Counted from the first letter of the stretch, positions 1 to 11,687 are shown. The stretch is DNA of 64,000 nucleotides from Homalodisca vitripennis (GCF_021130785.1 NW_025777994.1:1-64000); one strand, 5' to 3'. The notes: generated by a model not told the origin, from the sequence alone. Translations and numbers: made by a program.

Positions 1-5
1 CAGTG

Positions 6-7
<2 letters not shown>

Positions 8-48
<41 letters not shown>
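8..48. repeat. (AC)n microsatellite
   Basis: About 20 AC units at the left edge of the window. Simple repeat with no sign of coding. Confidence 0.95.
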
Positions 49-51
<3 letters not shown>

Positions 52-936
52 ATAAGGCAAATTAACAACCTTATAAAGCTATCATAAAGAATGAAATTTG
101 TTTTACGTCTCACGCAGTATCATAACCATTTCAATGATTCCTTTGCCGAAAAATATGCAAACACATTTATTGGTAACTCTTTAATGTTTTCCTACGTCCT
201 AAAGTTCTAAAGTATTTTACTTTGTTATGTTTTTTAATAAGTGTTTTCTGGTTATTATAAATTTAAAAGTGTGGACTTTTTAATCAAACTACATCTAAAA
301 TTATAGCCTATAGATCACAACGTATGACACAGGTTTCGTATTAAAATATTGTAAATGAAATATCCAATAATTTTGTATCGTATTTGAAATAAACTGTCAG
401 GAAACCGTTTCATTCAATAATACTTTAGATATCATATTTTTGTTTTCTCACCAAGAGATAAACAGAATATTGGATTGTTTTGTATTACCGTGCAAGGAAT
501 GTTACTCTGCAATCCAGATAAGGATTTTATTCCTAAATACTTGCTATGCTGTTCTTAATTGTAGTTTGCTACTAACTACTAGATGAAATTGAACATTTTT
601 ACATACCAAAACTTCAGAACTGATGTCTTGTCTAGCAGCACGCATGGTAAAGTAGAACATACAAGATCCTTTGGAAAACAAGGCTACATAAAAACAGAAG
701 GTTATGGACGTTCATAAATAAATCTTTACCTGGTCTTCATACAGAGAGAAGGAATTGACTGCGATTTTTACGAATCAATGATGGATGATTAATAAGTACA
801 AGAAGATGAAAAAATATTATCAGCACTAAATTTTAATTTAAATACATGATATATATCTCTTCCTGTTTGAATTACTCTAGCAGCCTACTAAAAGAAACTC
901 ATAAAGTAATCTTCAGCTCAATACATATTCTATATA

Positions 937-984
<48 letters not shown>

Positions 985-1440
985 AATGTTCTTAATGAAT
1001 ACAATATGTATTTGGAACCTAAATTAATTTTGTGTACATTTAATATGAGGAAAATATATTAGATTTATTAAAATATTTATATATATAAAGTGGCCTTTAA
1101 TATTAATTTTGTATATAGTAGTATTGTATTTCGATATAATCACATGAAAAGAGTATAAATCAAAGCTTTCAGTGCTCAAGAGGGAAAATTGGATTACGTC
1201 CGAAATGGATTCTCGTGGCTCTCAATACTCGTGATTTGTGACTCGTGTGTGTCTCTTGTTGCTCTCTGGGTTCACCCATAATCAGTTTTCAATATAGTGA
1301 CACTTGTACATGGCTTTGGTTTTATTTTTCAAAAATTTTCATACATGTATATTATTAAGATATCAGTAAAATGTGATAAATTAAATTCAGTTGTATATAT
1401 GGTTTTGAGAAACTGTAGTGTCGTAGCTCAAACTAGATAT
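49..1440. other. Non-coding stretch, no gene seen
   Basis: AT-rich sequence with stops in all frames. It contains a (TA)n run at 941-982. A moderately GC segment at about 1170-1300 shares short words with about 4375-4480 (both contain CGTGATTTGTGAC), suggesting two copies of an old, weakly conserved repeat. Confidence 0.7.
941..982. repeat. (TA)n microsatellite
   Basis: About 21 uninterrupted AT units. Confidence 0.95.
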
Positions 1441-1444
1441 ATAC

Positions 1445-2120
1445 ACTGTGTCCACAAAGTCAATAAATAACTTTATTTGCAAAAAGTATATACATCACAA
1501 GGATGAGATTAATATAGGAATAAAGATTGCTTTAAATAGTATTTGTATGTGAACTCACATGAGCACCATGAATCGGCCTGAAGACGTCAAACCGCAATCT
1601 TTGATCTCCTCTTGTACTTTCAACAGGACGTCTGTAGTAAACTAATTCAATCGCAGCTCAGGATTTTTCCCTAAGTGTTCAATACACGAACGTTATTATG
1701 ATTGATATGAATTTCCAGAAAGGTTAAAGGTAACCTCATTAATAAAACCAATGCGGTTTTATAAAATTTCAATCCAGTTCATCCTACAGAAAAATCATAA
1801 ACTTATTTTATAATTTTATTGTTATAAGGTTTTAGAGCATGCAAATAGTTGAGATTTATAACTGTAAAAATTAAATATTCTCTTTAAAAACTTTATGATC
1901 CTTAGATGTAGTGACTTAAACTAACGACCATGCCACGACCACGTTTCCACAGACTGTTTCGACTTATTATAAAACTGTTTTTAATGTTCACGACGGTTTC
2001 ACCTCTTAATTTTTACCCTACCTGTATGTGTTTTGTCCAATAAGCAGCCTGTTTTCTTAAACTTGTGAATTCATCGATACACGCTTTTCCGTTATAGGGG
2101 TTTTCATGAAACATTCGATG
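1445..2120 (-). pseudogene. Possible degraded transposon remnant
   Basis: The segment opens with a GTGTCCACAAAGTC-like end and holds minus-strand patches of coding-like composition at about 1570-1650 and 2030-2120, all interrupted by stops and indels. The style resembles decayed insect DNA transposons of the IS630/mariner type, but I see no catalytic DDE motif and cannot name a family. A translated search against transposase libraries would settle it. Low confidence. Confidence 0.2.
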
Positions 2121-2494
2121 ATACTCACGATATCACGAAATCAAAAAAATTAAACTTTTATATTCACAAAATACAATGGACTTTTATTTGAAAAATTTTA
2201 ATGTTATCTGCTTTTGTAAAAAACTAATCACATGTCACTGTCAGGTTTAATTTCTCATTTCGTTGGTGCACCAAAATTTAAATAAAAAATGTATACAAAA
2301 GATCATACGGTCTGTAAATCAAAACATGCACTGTCTACTCCCATCACAAAAGTTGTATGAAACACAAACAATAGCACAATGTAATCCGGATTCCAAAGAC
2401 GTCTTATTTTACAGGAATCAGTACTATTTTTAAGGAATGATTAAGGTTCTCAAAAGTTATCAAAGTATTTTCGTAACATAGTCTAACGAGACAA

Positions 2495-2683
2495 TTAGAG
2501 GAATTTGAGATTTTCATGGCTTGACAAATCGATTGATTCATTAGAACTTGATCTCTCGCGCTCAGCTAGCTTTGCTTTCCCGTGGATTTCGTATGCTGTG
2601 CAATACATGATTTCTGGAAGATTCACATTGGATAAACATATTTTTGTATCTGTTTCCATCGTGGTTCTGGCCCTTAGGACCAA
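2495..2683 (-). other. Short ORF of coding-like composition, unrecognised
   Basis: A 62-codon minus-strand ORF, hydrophilic, with a Lys/Glu/Arg/Ser-rich C-terminal half. The composition is less AT-biased than its surroundings, and a pyrimidine-rich stretch ending in AG lies just upstream on the minus strand, so it could be an exon. No GT donor is evident at the right place, and no family is recognised. It may equally be a chance ORF or a transposon fragment. Confidence 0.15.
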
Positions 2684-2919
2684 ATTAATAATGGAGGAAA
2701 AAACTTGAAACGATTACTTTTATTTTGAATTAAACCTTTAAGCATGTCTTATTAATTATATTGATGCTATTTTTTCCTAATTAATTTGCCTTTGTGTAGA
2801 AAAAACTGTTTTTTGTACAACATTAAACTGTATTTATATGGGTCACATTTATGGTATAAATAAATTTATATTTTACCATTTGTACCGTTATTTAGTCTTT
2901 ACTTCATATATTTTCGCAA

Positions 2920-3440
2920 CCCAGTTACTTCTTACTGATTAGTATAAGTTACATCCGATGTTCTTGGAACTAAATTCTTGGCGGATCGGTAACCTAATTG
3001 GTTACTTATTTCTCTCATGAACTTCTTACCTGCCGAACCTCGCTACCGAAGCAACACCTCGCGCGCCTTGCCCATAAATAAAAATTATATACTTTAGTAT
3101 CATAAGCTAGCCCTTTCATGCGAGACATTTAATTTGAATGTAATGTAAAGTTTATAACTTGTAAAGTAACTTACCTTGAATTTGTTTTATTTGCCAGATA
3201 AATTTGGATTAATATGTGTGGCGATGTCCTTCTAACAAGAATACGTTGTCGTGATTATAATTTGTCTCCATAAATGGCTAATACCGTCGCGATTTTGTTT
3301 TAGGCGAGTTGCAGTTCGCTCTTCCAGCTCACTTCTTGAGTTCAGACCCAATCACTTCATGTTTAAACTTCCAGTCTAATCTTCCTCTTTACCGACTACA
3401 ACTGCATTGTCGAGCCAGAATGTGAGATAAGCTCATCGTA
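2920..3440 (-). repeat. Dispersed repeat A, copy 1
   Basis: This stretch matches the reverse complement of 45970-46525 over roughly 500 bp at moderate identity. Shared blocks include the segment around GCGACGGTATTAGCC (in the other copy's orientation), a GC-rich CTCGCGCGC block and a TAAAGTAACTTAC block. It is higher in GC than its flanks. No ORF is seen, so it is probably a non-autonomous element or solo LTR of unknown family. Confidence 0.55.
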
Positions 3441-5520
3441 AATTGAAGTTAATTTAAAGTTTTAATAATTATTAATTTTCCAAGGTACGTTCCACAGAAC
3501 ATTGGAATATTTAGGCCCCATCCCATGGTATCATATTTTAGTTAATTCATACTCTATTTAGCAGCATACTTTATTATATTTTACCTACGTGTAAAACTTG
3601 GGTGCTTTTATGTTTATTTGCCAATGTTAAACATATAATTATAATTTGAATTTCGAGTATTCATTCCTACGACCTCACCGGGTATCACATTTAATTACAT
3701 TTAATTGGCAATTTTTTTGTAAAGTCTTGTATTTATAAGTGTTATCATTTAATACACAATCCAATCATTAAACATCTAAACATATTATTATTATTACATT
3801 GACTCAATACCTAAATATATTTATCTATATTGATTAAAATATCAACCACATTTACACTTTCACAAGTTTGCTCACAAATCAGAAAAATTAGAGTAAATAA
3901 CAAAATTATTGGGTGGTTGTGGCCGGGTGTTTTTCTCGTAACTATACTAAATTGGGTTGACTTGACTCCCTTAGCCGAATAATATAATCAAATAGGGAAT
4001 TTTTTGTAGAACAATATTGATCTAACTCCTTTTCGCTATGGGGAGGCAGTGTGAAATACATGTATAATACAGTCTATCCACAACAAAGTCATGTCACAAC
4101 TTACAATTGTTTATGGCTACTCTATTATTGATCGCAGGTTTAAGGAAAAGATGTAGATTACTGCGGCTGAGTTTTATTATCATTAGGTGAGTTATCGATT
4201 AATGTCGCAGAGTAATGTGAGGCGCACATATGTGATTGTAGCACTTAGTTTAGTTTTTGTTAAACTAATTAGGCCTACAGATGTCCAAATGTACTTAGTA
4301 CCTATTTTTCTATAATTTTTTTATAAAAATTTATATATTTTGATATCAAAACTATAAAGCATGTGATAAATAAAAGCACGGTGGCCTCAGCAAAGAAATA
4401 GAATTAGGTCTGAAATGGGCTGTCTCTTGTTCTTTGCCGTCACGTGATTTGTGACCATGTATCGTGTAGCTATCGTACTTTTGCCATTCTATAGTAATGT
4501 TTACTGTTGGAATTTGTATACCTCGTTTTCAAAAATATATGATTTCACACCAATAGTATGTGACGCCATTTTAAAGTAATTAAAAAGTCACTTCTACGGT
4601 AACGTATAGTAGTCTTAAACACAATTATTTTGCTTGTATATAATATGCAATCGTAGAACTGGATTTAGTGCAAATTAGTAGGGAACACTTAAATAAGTTT
4701 TAAGAGCTTTCCTCGTTTAGATTAAGGAAAATTATATTTTGTTTTGACAAAATTAACAGAAAAACCTAATGAAGTAATTAAACAGATTTGCTTACATTTT
4801 TACAATTGTGTAGCCCGCTAAACATTTTAATAATTTATTTCAGTATATAACTTTTCGTAGTAAAATTAAAGCTATGGAAACTCTAAAAATGATGTAACGT
4901 TTCACTGGCACACGAGCTTAGAAATTTAAAACTTTTGTGAAGGTTTAAAAATAAAAGTAAATCTTCTGAAATAAATAAAGTTCAAACTAAAATAAAACTT
5001 CTCCTTAAAATAATTACAGGAATTAAAATTAAAATAAAAACTTCTTGATGACTTTTAAATTAAAACTTGTAAAATATTCTTCACTCCCAAAAATGTACAA
5101 AGTTCTTACAGCTTGTTTTTTATTCAATTTTCAAAATTCAAACATTCACCTCTAATCTGATCTGGCAATTCTTCACTTTAATTTATCTTCAAGATTCAAT
5201 TTTCATTTTGTTCCTAATTTTCTCTACTTTGCTTTATAAAATTATTCTTCAGCGTTAGGACACTTAAAAATTATTCAGTGTTAGAGATTTAATAAATAAA
5301 ATAATTGCTTAAAAAGCATCTGTAACAACCACAAAACTCTTTTAGTATTTTTACATAAAACTTTATATACATGTGCTTACTGCATCAATAAGTTTTATAT
5401 TGCACAGATCAAAAGAACAAGTTCCTAAATTCCCATAAAATTTAATTTTTACAATATTTCTTTCCCAAAATTTTTCAAAATAACTTAGAATGAATATTGA
5501 CTGGACTCCAGTTAAAAAGT
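3441..5520. other. Non-coding stretch, no gene seen
   Basis: AT-rich sequence with dense stops on both strands and no recognisable motif beyond the weak similarity of 4375-4480 to about 1170-1300. Confidence 0.65.
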
Positions 5521-5527
5521 TCACTTA

Positions 5528-5780
5528 CCCGCAGGTTCGATGACGATTAGCAAAAAGATTTACTCTAAGCACTATTAAACTCTACTAGTTACAATCACTT
5601 CCGATTAACTGAGACGGAGGTACCTACCTCAGTACGGTCTACCTCACCCCACCTCTCAATTTCGTTATCAAGCACTGCCATCTGCGATGCGCGCCTCGCC
5701 GATAGCAGCCTGTTTTGTATAGTCCAGTCCTTATCATTAATCTGGGCCTACTCCTTCCACCGGTAATCCAGGTACCCCAG
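5528..5780 (-). promoter_or_regulatory. Speculative transcription start and non-coding first exon
   Basis: On the minus strand, a GC-richer block within AT-rich DNA contains an arthropod-type initiator core (TCAGTT, about 5615) and ends in a good splice-donor match (GGTAAGTG, read on the minus strand at about 5520-5530). No TATA box or coding sequence is seen. The arrangement resembles a 5'-UTR exon with its promoter, but each motif is short and the call is speculative. Confidence 0.2.
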
Positions 5781-6773
5781 AATTATTATTTAATACAATC
5801 GGTACAATGTAGTTGTACTTATGAATTCGAAACAATAAAATATACTACTAATTTTTAAAATAGTATCATAAAACAACATAAATAACGATTAAAAAAGCAA
5901 AATTATTTCAAAACCATATCTAGTTATTAAACACATTGGTCTCAAGACATAAATATGAAACATTTTTTTAATTTATTACTACATTAAACATGTGTATTGT
6001 CTATAAAATATGCGGAAATTTTTAATAGACAGAGTAAAACCTGTTTTCTTACTCTCGGTTCTCAGAGAATTGAGTATATCTCAATATTTTGTAAAAAGTT
6101 TCAGAACGATATATAGTGTAATAAACTGTTATCTGTAAATCTAGTATAGACTGTTTAACAACTAATACAAAAATACTGAAAAATCTTAAAAACAAGTTTG
6201 ATTATCTGGAAAATATTAATATTTTGATAAGATCGGAATAATAAAAATTGATGAAGCGTGGAAGACGCAAAACTAACACGTCTCCTTCACAATCGCTGAC
6301 AACAGAAAAACTTCAATCTACAAAAGAAACATCAGCAGCGCAGGAATACCTCAAACACTCCGCCTTACTTGTTACTTTACTTCTACCGCTGTTGCTGACG
6401 TTGTTACAGCACACGTCGTAGTCTGCTGACTCGGAAATACGTTTTTGTAACATATTTATGTTATGCTAAATACAAAAAAAAAAGAAAAAAAGTGGAAAAC
6501 GAGTTGGATGACGGGCTATGATAGTTATTCGAGTTATGTTTTAGGAATATTTTTAAAGTTGGAAAATAATTATTGCCACAATGAAAAATAAATATACACA
6601 AGCATATAAAGTATACAAGGTAACCAAACAAAGGAACGAAAAAGTATGTATTTTTTTACCTATCAAAAATCATATGCTTTACTTTGACAAGAATTTTATA
6701 CATATATTAATGAGAAATGGGAGATATAACCTATATAAGAGTTTATGTCAGTTTAGACCTACTGTAACAGTTC

Positions 6774-6775
<2 letters not shown>
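5781..6775. other. Non-coding flank of the Polinton, no gene seen
   Basis: AT-rich flank with a more balanced stretch at about 6240-6450 that has no long ORF. No homologous partner was noticed elsewhere in the window. Confidence 0.6.

Positions 6776-6852
<77 letters not shown>
6776..6852. repeat. (TA)n run at the left end of the Polinton
   Basis: About 38 TA units with one phase break at 6820/6821. It abuts the left terminal inverted repeat and mirrors the TA run at the right end (22846-22894). Short terminal tandem repeats are known for Polintons, so the run may be part of the element, a target-site microsatellite, or both. Confidence 0.8.
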
Positions 6853-6854
<2 letters not shown>

Positions 6855-7214
6855 TAGATATGAATATGCCGATTCTGGCGCACTTTTGGGACAGACAGAA
6901 AATCAAGGGAAAATACTGTTTAAAGGACAATAAACGAATCTGTAAAATCAAACAGTAAGGCGGTTCTAGACTCACTTTTTGGGACATACAGAAATTCCAT
7001 ACAAAATACTGTTCAATACACCATAAATATGTAAAAACAATTCACAATACAATTTACTTAAATAAACTATGGTAAACTGTATTCAAGCAATTTTTCATGA
7101 CAGTATGACAACATAAATTGTGGAATTTATAATACTCGAATGTTGAATTTAGAATATGTTGGCATTACCGTTGAGCGAGAAATGTTGGTAGCACTGCGCG
7201 GCACACAGGAGAAC
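6846..7214 (+). repeat. Left terminal inverted repeat of the Polinton
   Basis: From the TA run to the block ending GCACACAGGAGAAC, this sequence is a near-perfect inverse of the right end (22338-22852). The right copy is longer because it carries an internal tandem duplication absent here. In protein-primed replication such repeats serve as origins. Confidence 0.93.
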
Positions 7215-7452
7215 AGCCTTTCCCGTCCAGACCTCACACTAGTCAGTCATATTTAAATTTTACTCTATGAATGTTAAAAAGTTCACTGTTTACTGGTTTA
7301 ATATCGCATTCTCTTCATCTTCAGCTCTATTTGGAACAAGACTTAGTGAAATTAATCCGTAGTGACAAGTTCAGTGCTTTATATTCTACAAATTTTAATG
7401 AACAGATATTTCTTAAATAAAAAACTTTTCTACTAAATAGTCACCAAACAAC

Positions 7453-8053
7453 ATGAACTCACCAAAGTCTCTACAATTTCTAGCATTAAAACAGTGCAAC
7501 AAAGATGAATTCAGTGAATTGCCGGTTTATTTTCAACAACAGTTGATACCGTCTTCGATACTTTCCTTAAATGAAAACAGAATTAAAAAAACTTGTAGAG
7601 GTCTTTTGCAAGATAAGAACGAAAACTGCACACGTGTACACACAAAAAACGAAAAAAAATAAGGGATTATATATTTAATATAATTACGAAAGATATTGAA
7701 AAGAAAGTAAAAAATAAACAAACAGAGAGTTTTCATCGTTTTTTTATGAAATTTTTTCCCATATTATACGTCCTTTCAAGATAATCAAGACTTAATTGAT
7801 GAATTTCTTAGGAATTTTTGTAAGTATCAAGAATTTATCAACACAATTCATTAAAGAGCATTATAGAATTTTTCTTATAGAATATAGCCACATTTTGTGT
7901 GAAACAAAAGGTATTACTGTAGATAATATTCCATGTGATTCCTATGAAGAAAGACACCAACTATGGTTATCAAAAACAGTACTATGGACGTGGGGAGGGA
8001 CTGCAAGTTTTAGAGCACAACTGAAAAGAAACATCTGGACAAAAAAAAAGTAA
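7453..8053 (+). pseudogene. Unrecognised left-end gene(s) of the Polinton, frameshifted
   Basis: Two plus-strand ORFs, 7453-7662 (69 codons) and 7796-8053 (85 codons), sit just inside the left TIR and run in the same direction. A stretch of coding-like sequence between them in another frame suggests one broken gene. The first begins MNSPKSLQFLALKQC and is rich in Leu, Asn and Lys. The second contains ITVDNIPCDSYEERHQLW. I recognise no domain, and there is no integrase DDE or HHCC motif, although this is the kind of terminal position where a Polinton integrase might be expected. It may be an accessory gene. The ATG at 7453 follows an AT-rich leader that begins at the TIR edge. Confidence 0.4.
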
Positions 8054-8199
8054 CCACACATTACTGAACTAACATGTTTTTCTTCTTTCCAAACAGCTGC
8101 TGATGATCAAAGCTGAAAAAAAACATATGGGAATGGGAGAAAAAAAAGTAACTCTCATATGGAAGAATATTGATTTATTTTCAGTTAGGAAACAAACTC

Positions 8200-8371
8200 A
8201 AGGTCTCAGCGTTCCTAGTGGTAACGCATACGTCATGAAATTATTATGAAGTTAGTCGAGGTCACCGCGTTTCCTAGTGGTAACGGCCTACGTCATAGTT
8301 AGTGAAACAAACAGTCGAGGTCACCGCGTTCCTAGTGGTAACGCCTACGTCATAGTTAGTGAAACAAACTC
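8200..8371. repeat. Tandem array, three copies of about 57 bp
   Basis: Units at about 8200-8255, 8256-8314 and 8315-8371 share GAGGTCACCGCG, CCTAGTGGTAACG and a TACGTCAT core, then TTAGTGAAACAAAC. Units 2 and 3 are nearly identical; unit 1 is more diverged. The array lies between the left-end plus-strand ORFs and the convergent minus-strand genes. TACGTCA resembles a CRE/bZIP half-site. A regulatory or replication role is possible but unproven. Confidence 0.8.
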
Positions 8372-8490
8372 TCACAATGTTCATCACTCTTTCTTCCAAA
8401 ATTCTTCATACTCTTTTTCTTTCAACATATTTGTAACATCCTTATGAATTCTCCAAAAACGTACAGTTTGAAATTGATAGCAATCTTAAT

Positions 8491-9186
8491 TTAGGATATT
8501 GATTCACTAGTCTTCCAATTATTCGTAATCTCCTTCCATATCCTTCGTTTTATACCAAAATGTTTCTTGATAAATGTTTTCCATGGTTCTTGTTCCTTGT
8601 AAGAATTATAGTAAATTTGTAAAAAATAACCAAATTCAGAATTTACATGAAAAGTTCTTGCAGAATGTCGTTTAATTGTTATATTATAGCTAGACAAAAA
8701 AGTATGAATCTCCAAACATGTTTTTTTCATTCGGCAAAATTAATTTTGTTATTTTATCATCTGGAGACAAAAGTTTCAATAGTGAAAGATGTATTTGTTC
8801 GTTTGATTTTATTGGTATTTCTTTCATTAATTTGAAGTTTAAAATACTCTTTAGGTCCCATTTAGGTTTTTTAGGTAAAGTAATACTAACCTTCAACCTT
8901 TCAACTTCTTGTAGTGATTTGTTCTCAAGTACATTAAATTATTTTCAACGATTTTCTCATGATAACTTTTTAGTTCAGCGAAATTGTTGTAGAAATCTTT
9001 TACTCCTTCATACACTATTTGAGCTTCTTCGATTTCACCTTCTAATTCCATAATAAATGGTATGTTAAACAAAATACAACACTTATCACTCAGATAGCCA
9101 ACGCCCAGTATTGCTGTTTCATCTAAAAGGAAAATTACGTATATTACAAGCAAGTAGTACCAACATGCTAAAATGAAATTTCCCAT
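8491..9186 (-). pseudogene. Unrecognised Polinton gene, frameshifted
   Basis: Three overlapping minus-strand ORFs (8893-9186, 8690-8896, 8491-8730) run head to tail in different frames and look like one gene of about 200-230 residues with two frameshifts. The first ORF begins with a hydrophobic segment (residues 3-22) that could be a signal or membrane anchor, followed by an acidic stretch. The middle contains LPKKPKWDLKSILNF, and the end is basic. It is the last gene of the minus-strand block, downstream of the major capsid gene. No family is recognised. Confidence 0.45.
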
Positions 9187-9780
9187 AATAATAGATAGTC
9201 AATAGTTATTGTTTTCAATGTATATTATAAAAGTATTATACTTGTGAATGTATATGAAAATGAGCAAATCTTTCCAAACTTGTATCTCAAAAACTACTTA
9301 ACAGATTTTGATGAAATTTGGTACACATATAGCAAATGCTTAACTCTTTCGACTTAACTTATCCATAAGGGTGAAATCATCCCCTATTTCTTAATATTCA
9401 AAGAAAAATAAAAAACTTTATCGGAAAAATCTGAAACTTCAAAAACAAGCGAGTTCAACTTAAAATTTCATGAAAATAACAAAATTTTCAAAATCTACCC
9501 CAATCATCCTTTATCTTAAAACTCTTAGATCTCGAGAAACTATTAGAGCTTTTTTGATGAAATTTGGTATATAGGATCAGTAAATATTAAAGTATTTTTT
9601 TAAATCATCACTTCCGGTCCATGACCTTGGAATAGTTTTTTTCCTAATATCATCCCTATTTTTCAAAATTTTTTTTATGTAATTTAAAATGTATACTTTT
9701 ACCAATGTCTTTAACAATTCTGTAAAGTTTTAAAATATTCCGATGAATAATATAGAAAATACGATGATTTTTTACTGAAT
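9187..9780. other. Non-coding gap inside the Polinton
   Basis: About 600 bp with no usable ORF. Two imperfect copies of a block containing GATGAAATTTGGTAYA occur at about 9270-9330 and 9525-9580, each preceded by ATCTC(A/G)A-type words. This motif reminds me of a widespread insect repeat, so the gap may be a small secondary insertion. Confidence 0.5.
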
Positions 9781-10976
9781 TTCTTTAATATCGTTCTTAA
9801 TCACATCATAGGCTAAAAATTTCTCAGAAACCACAACAACATAACAAATCGCGTTTGGTAAACAGCATTTTGAAAAATCCATATTGATAATTATATCGTT
9901 CTCTTGAACCAGAAAATATTTGTCAAACTCTTTGTTGTATCAATGACATAAATAGGTCTATTCGCTAAAAATTCTTTAGGATTGTAATACATTTCCTTAT
10001 TATTACAGTAAACTTTCTTAAATTCTTGATACATCTGATACATGATTCTGAAAAGACCTCCTGAAATGTTTAAGTTTTGTAATTCATCTGGATAATAAGA
10101 ACCGTTCAATTTTACTCTGATATTTTTTTACATTCAAACTATCAAACTTTGAAGGATTTTTTTCTTGATTATTCTGTCTATCTGTTTGAAAACCTTATGA
10201 TAACGAACTTGGGATTGAAGATATTTCTATAAATATTTGTAAATATCGAACGAATAAGTTGTTCCGGAAATACCTTTTTGTTCAATACATTGCCAATCTA
10301 GAAAATTGAACATAATGTTTTGACTTTTTGTAATTTCATCAATCAACCTAATTTTACTCGTGGTTTTAAAATCAATCATTGGAACTCTAAAAAAAAATCT
10401 GTAATTGTTATTTTTCCATCAACAGGCATAACATTTCCAGTTGCAGTCTTCAGAATCACATCATCGTCTTCTGCTCTTATAAAACTTAGATAAAATCCTC
10501 CTTTATAGATCGGAATAGTAACATTTTCAAAAAATCCTAATCCAAAATGAGATAAATTTCCAGCTGCTTCAAAAACACCAAATTTAAAATCTGATTCAAA
10601 GCCATTAGAAGTTTGAGAAAATAACATCACTTTTTGAATACGAAATAGTTTCCTTTAATTGTGCTTAATTGGCCACAGTTTTCGACTTCTTCTATCAATT
10701 TATTGTGTTTTCTTACTTCAATCTTAGAAAATAAAAACGGTATAAAATTATTCGATTAATCTAACATTATCAGTTCCAAGATATGCTTGACCATCTTGTT
10801 TTGTTAAAGTTCCAGAAATATAAAAACTGGAAGTTAGACGAGCAAAAGTTATCTCCAAAATCAATATTAAACTCAGTTTCTTTTATTCGGTTCATTCAAA
10901 TGTTGTTTACTAATTGGATAGAAATTTTTAAACTCCGCCCTTTCAATATCACTAGCATATTTTCTGTAGTCCGCCA
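9780..10976 (-). pseudogene. MCP: Polinton major capsid protein (double jelly roll), frameshifted
   Basis: The major capsid protein builds the hexon-like trimers of the predicted virion. The reading starts at an ATG near 10975 (MADYRKYASDIERAEF) and continues through pieces in several frames to a stop near 9781. Recognisable Polinton capsid segments, in order: a CSSNFQ-type strand with a GTLTKQDG loop (about 10770-10850), an IEVRKHNKLIEEVENCG block (about 10680-10740), the domain-junction ORF 10376-10630 with GKITITDFF, then the C-terminal ORF 9891-10109 with GGLFRIMYQMYQEFKK and RPIYVIDT. The usual length is near 400 residues, which fits. At least five one-base shifts are visible, several at A or T runs (for example near 10386 and 10890). 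The family call rests on recalled patterns of Polinton capsids. Confidence 0.8.
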
Positions 10977-11114
10977 TTTAATAAGAGAAAATTTAGAAAT
11001 TTTAAACATCATGTATAAGAAAGATATCATTTTTTCATCGATCTAATGTACGTTTTTATAAGAAAAAAATATAAATTTTAGTAAAAATAATTAAAAAGAT
11101 TAGAGTCATTTTTA

Positions 11115-11247
11115 ATGATCTACTTCGTCATATTCAGGATTCTCTTCCTTAAATTTTGCGATCTCGGTCACATATTTCAATAAAATTTGCACAGGATAGT
11201 AACCGCTATCTATAATATTGTTCCAATCAAACTGTATCTTTATTTTC
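11115..11247 (-). CDS. Small acidic Polinton protein, possibly part of a broken gene
   Basis: A minus-strand frame beginning MKIKIQFDWNNIIDSGYYP runs about 44 codons to a stop and is acidic at the C-terminus. It lies between the major capsid gene and another small ORF in the same direction. No family is recognised. It may be the C-terminal part of the gene that starts near 11515. Confidence 0.35.
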
Positions 11248-11369
11248 ATCCAAAAACTTTATACTCAAGTGTTGATAGAGACAAAGGACAGACATATGTT
11301 TTTTAATTGATAATGTATATTTTCTTGAATGAAACTCTGGTGTTTAAAGTTTGATATTTAGCAATGTTA

Positions 11370-11515
11370 TACCAATTCAATTTGTTTAACGTATAATCTC
11401 ATCATATCTTCGGATAATTCATATTTTTGAGAAATGTCATCCCAATGTTCTTTTTTCAAATCTCTTTCGTGTTGCATGATAAAAAGATCGAAAGCACTGT
11501 AATGTCCCGCCATCT
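11370..11515 (-). CDS. Small unrecognised Polinton protein
   Basis: A minus-strand ORF of about 48 codons starting MAGHYSAFDLFIMQHERD, with a helical, charged composition. Its ATG lies about 25 bp below the end of the zinc-ribbon ORF, which suggests a run of closely packed small genes. Function unknown. A frameshift may join it to the ORF at 11115-11247. Confidence 0.4.
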
Positions 11516-11540
11516 CTATTTATTAGGAAAAAATTTCAAA

Positions 11541-11687
11541 TCAAGTTTTTTATAAATTGGCTCTTTCTTGAGTTACATTCAGCACATTTTCCAGATATTC
11601 TCTTAACTCCATTGATGTTTGCATAGTATTTTATATCATTTGTTGCAGTTTTTTTCTTTACATCTCACACAATATAATAAGCGCCAT
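11541..11687 (-). pseudogene. Small zinc-ribbon protein, frameshifted
   Basis: Minus-strand coding of about 48 residues with two CxxC knuckles: YCVRCK near the start and GKCAEC in the second half, separated by a short strand-turn-strand region and followed by a basic end. This layout matches the short one-domain zinc ribbons (DUF5679-like) seen in many virus-like elements. One or two single-base shifts break the frame, near the A-rich run at about 11650. It probably binds nucleic acid or protein; the role is inferred. Confidence 0.5.

Noticed and set aside
6581..6987. ORFs across the left TA run
   Set aside because: Ile-Tyr repeats encoded by (TA)n; not genes. The same applies at 22649-23353, 25104-25523 and 33229-33588.
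8200..8371. CRISPR array
   Set aside because: The whole 57-bp unit is repeated with no variable spacers, in eukaryotic transposon DNA.
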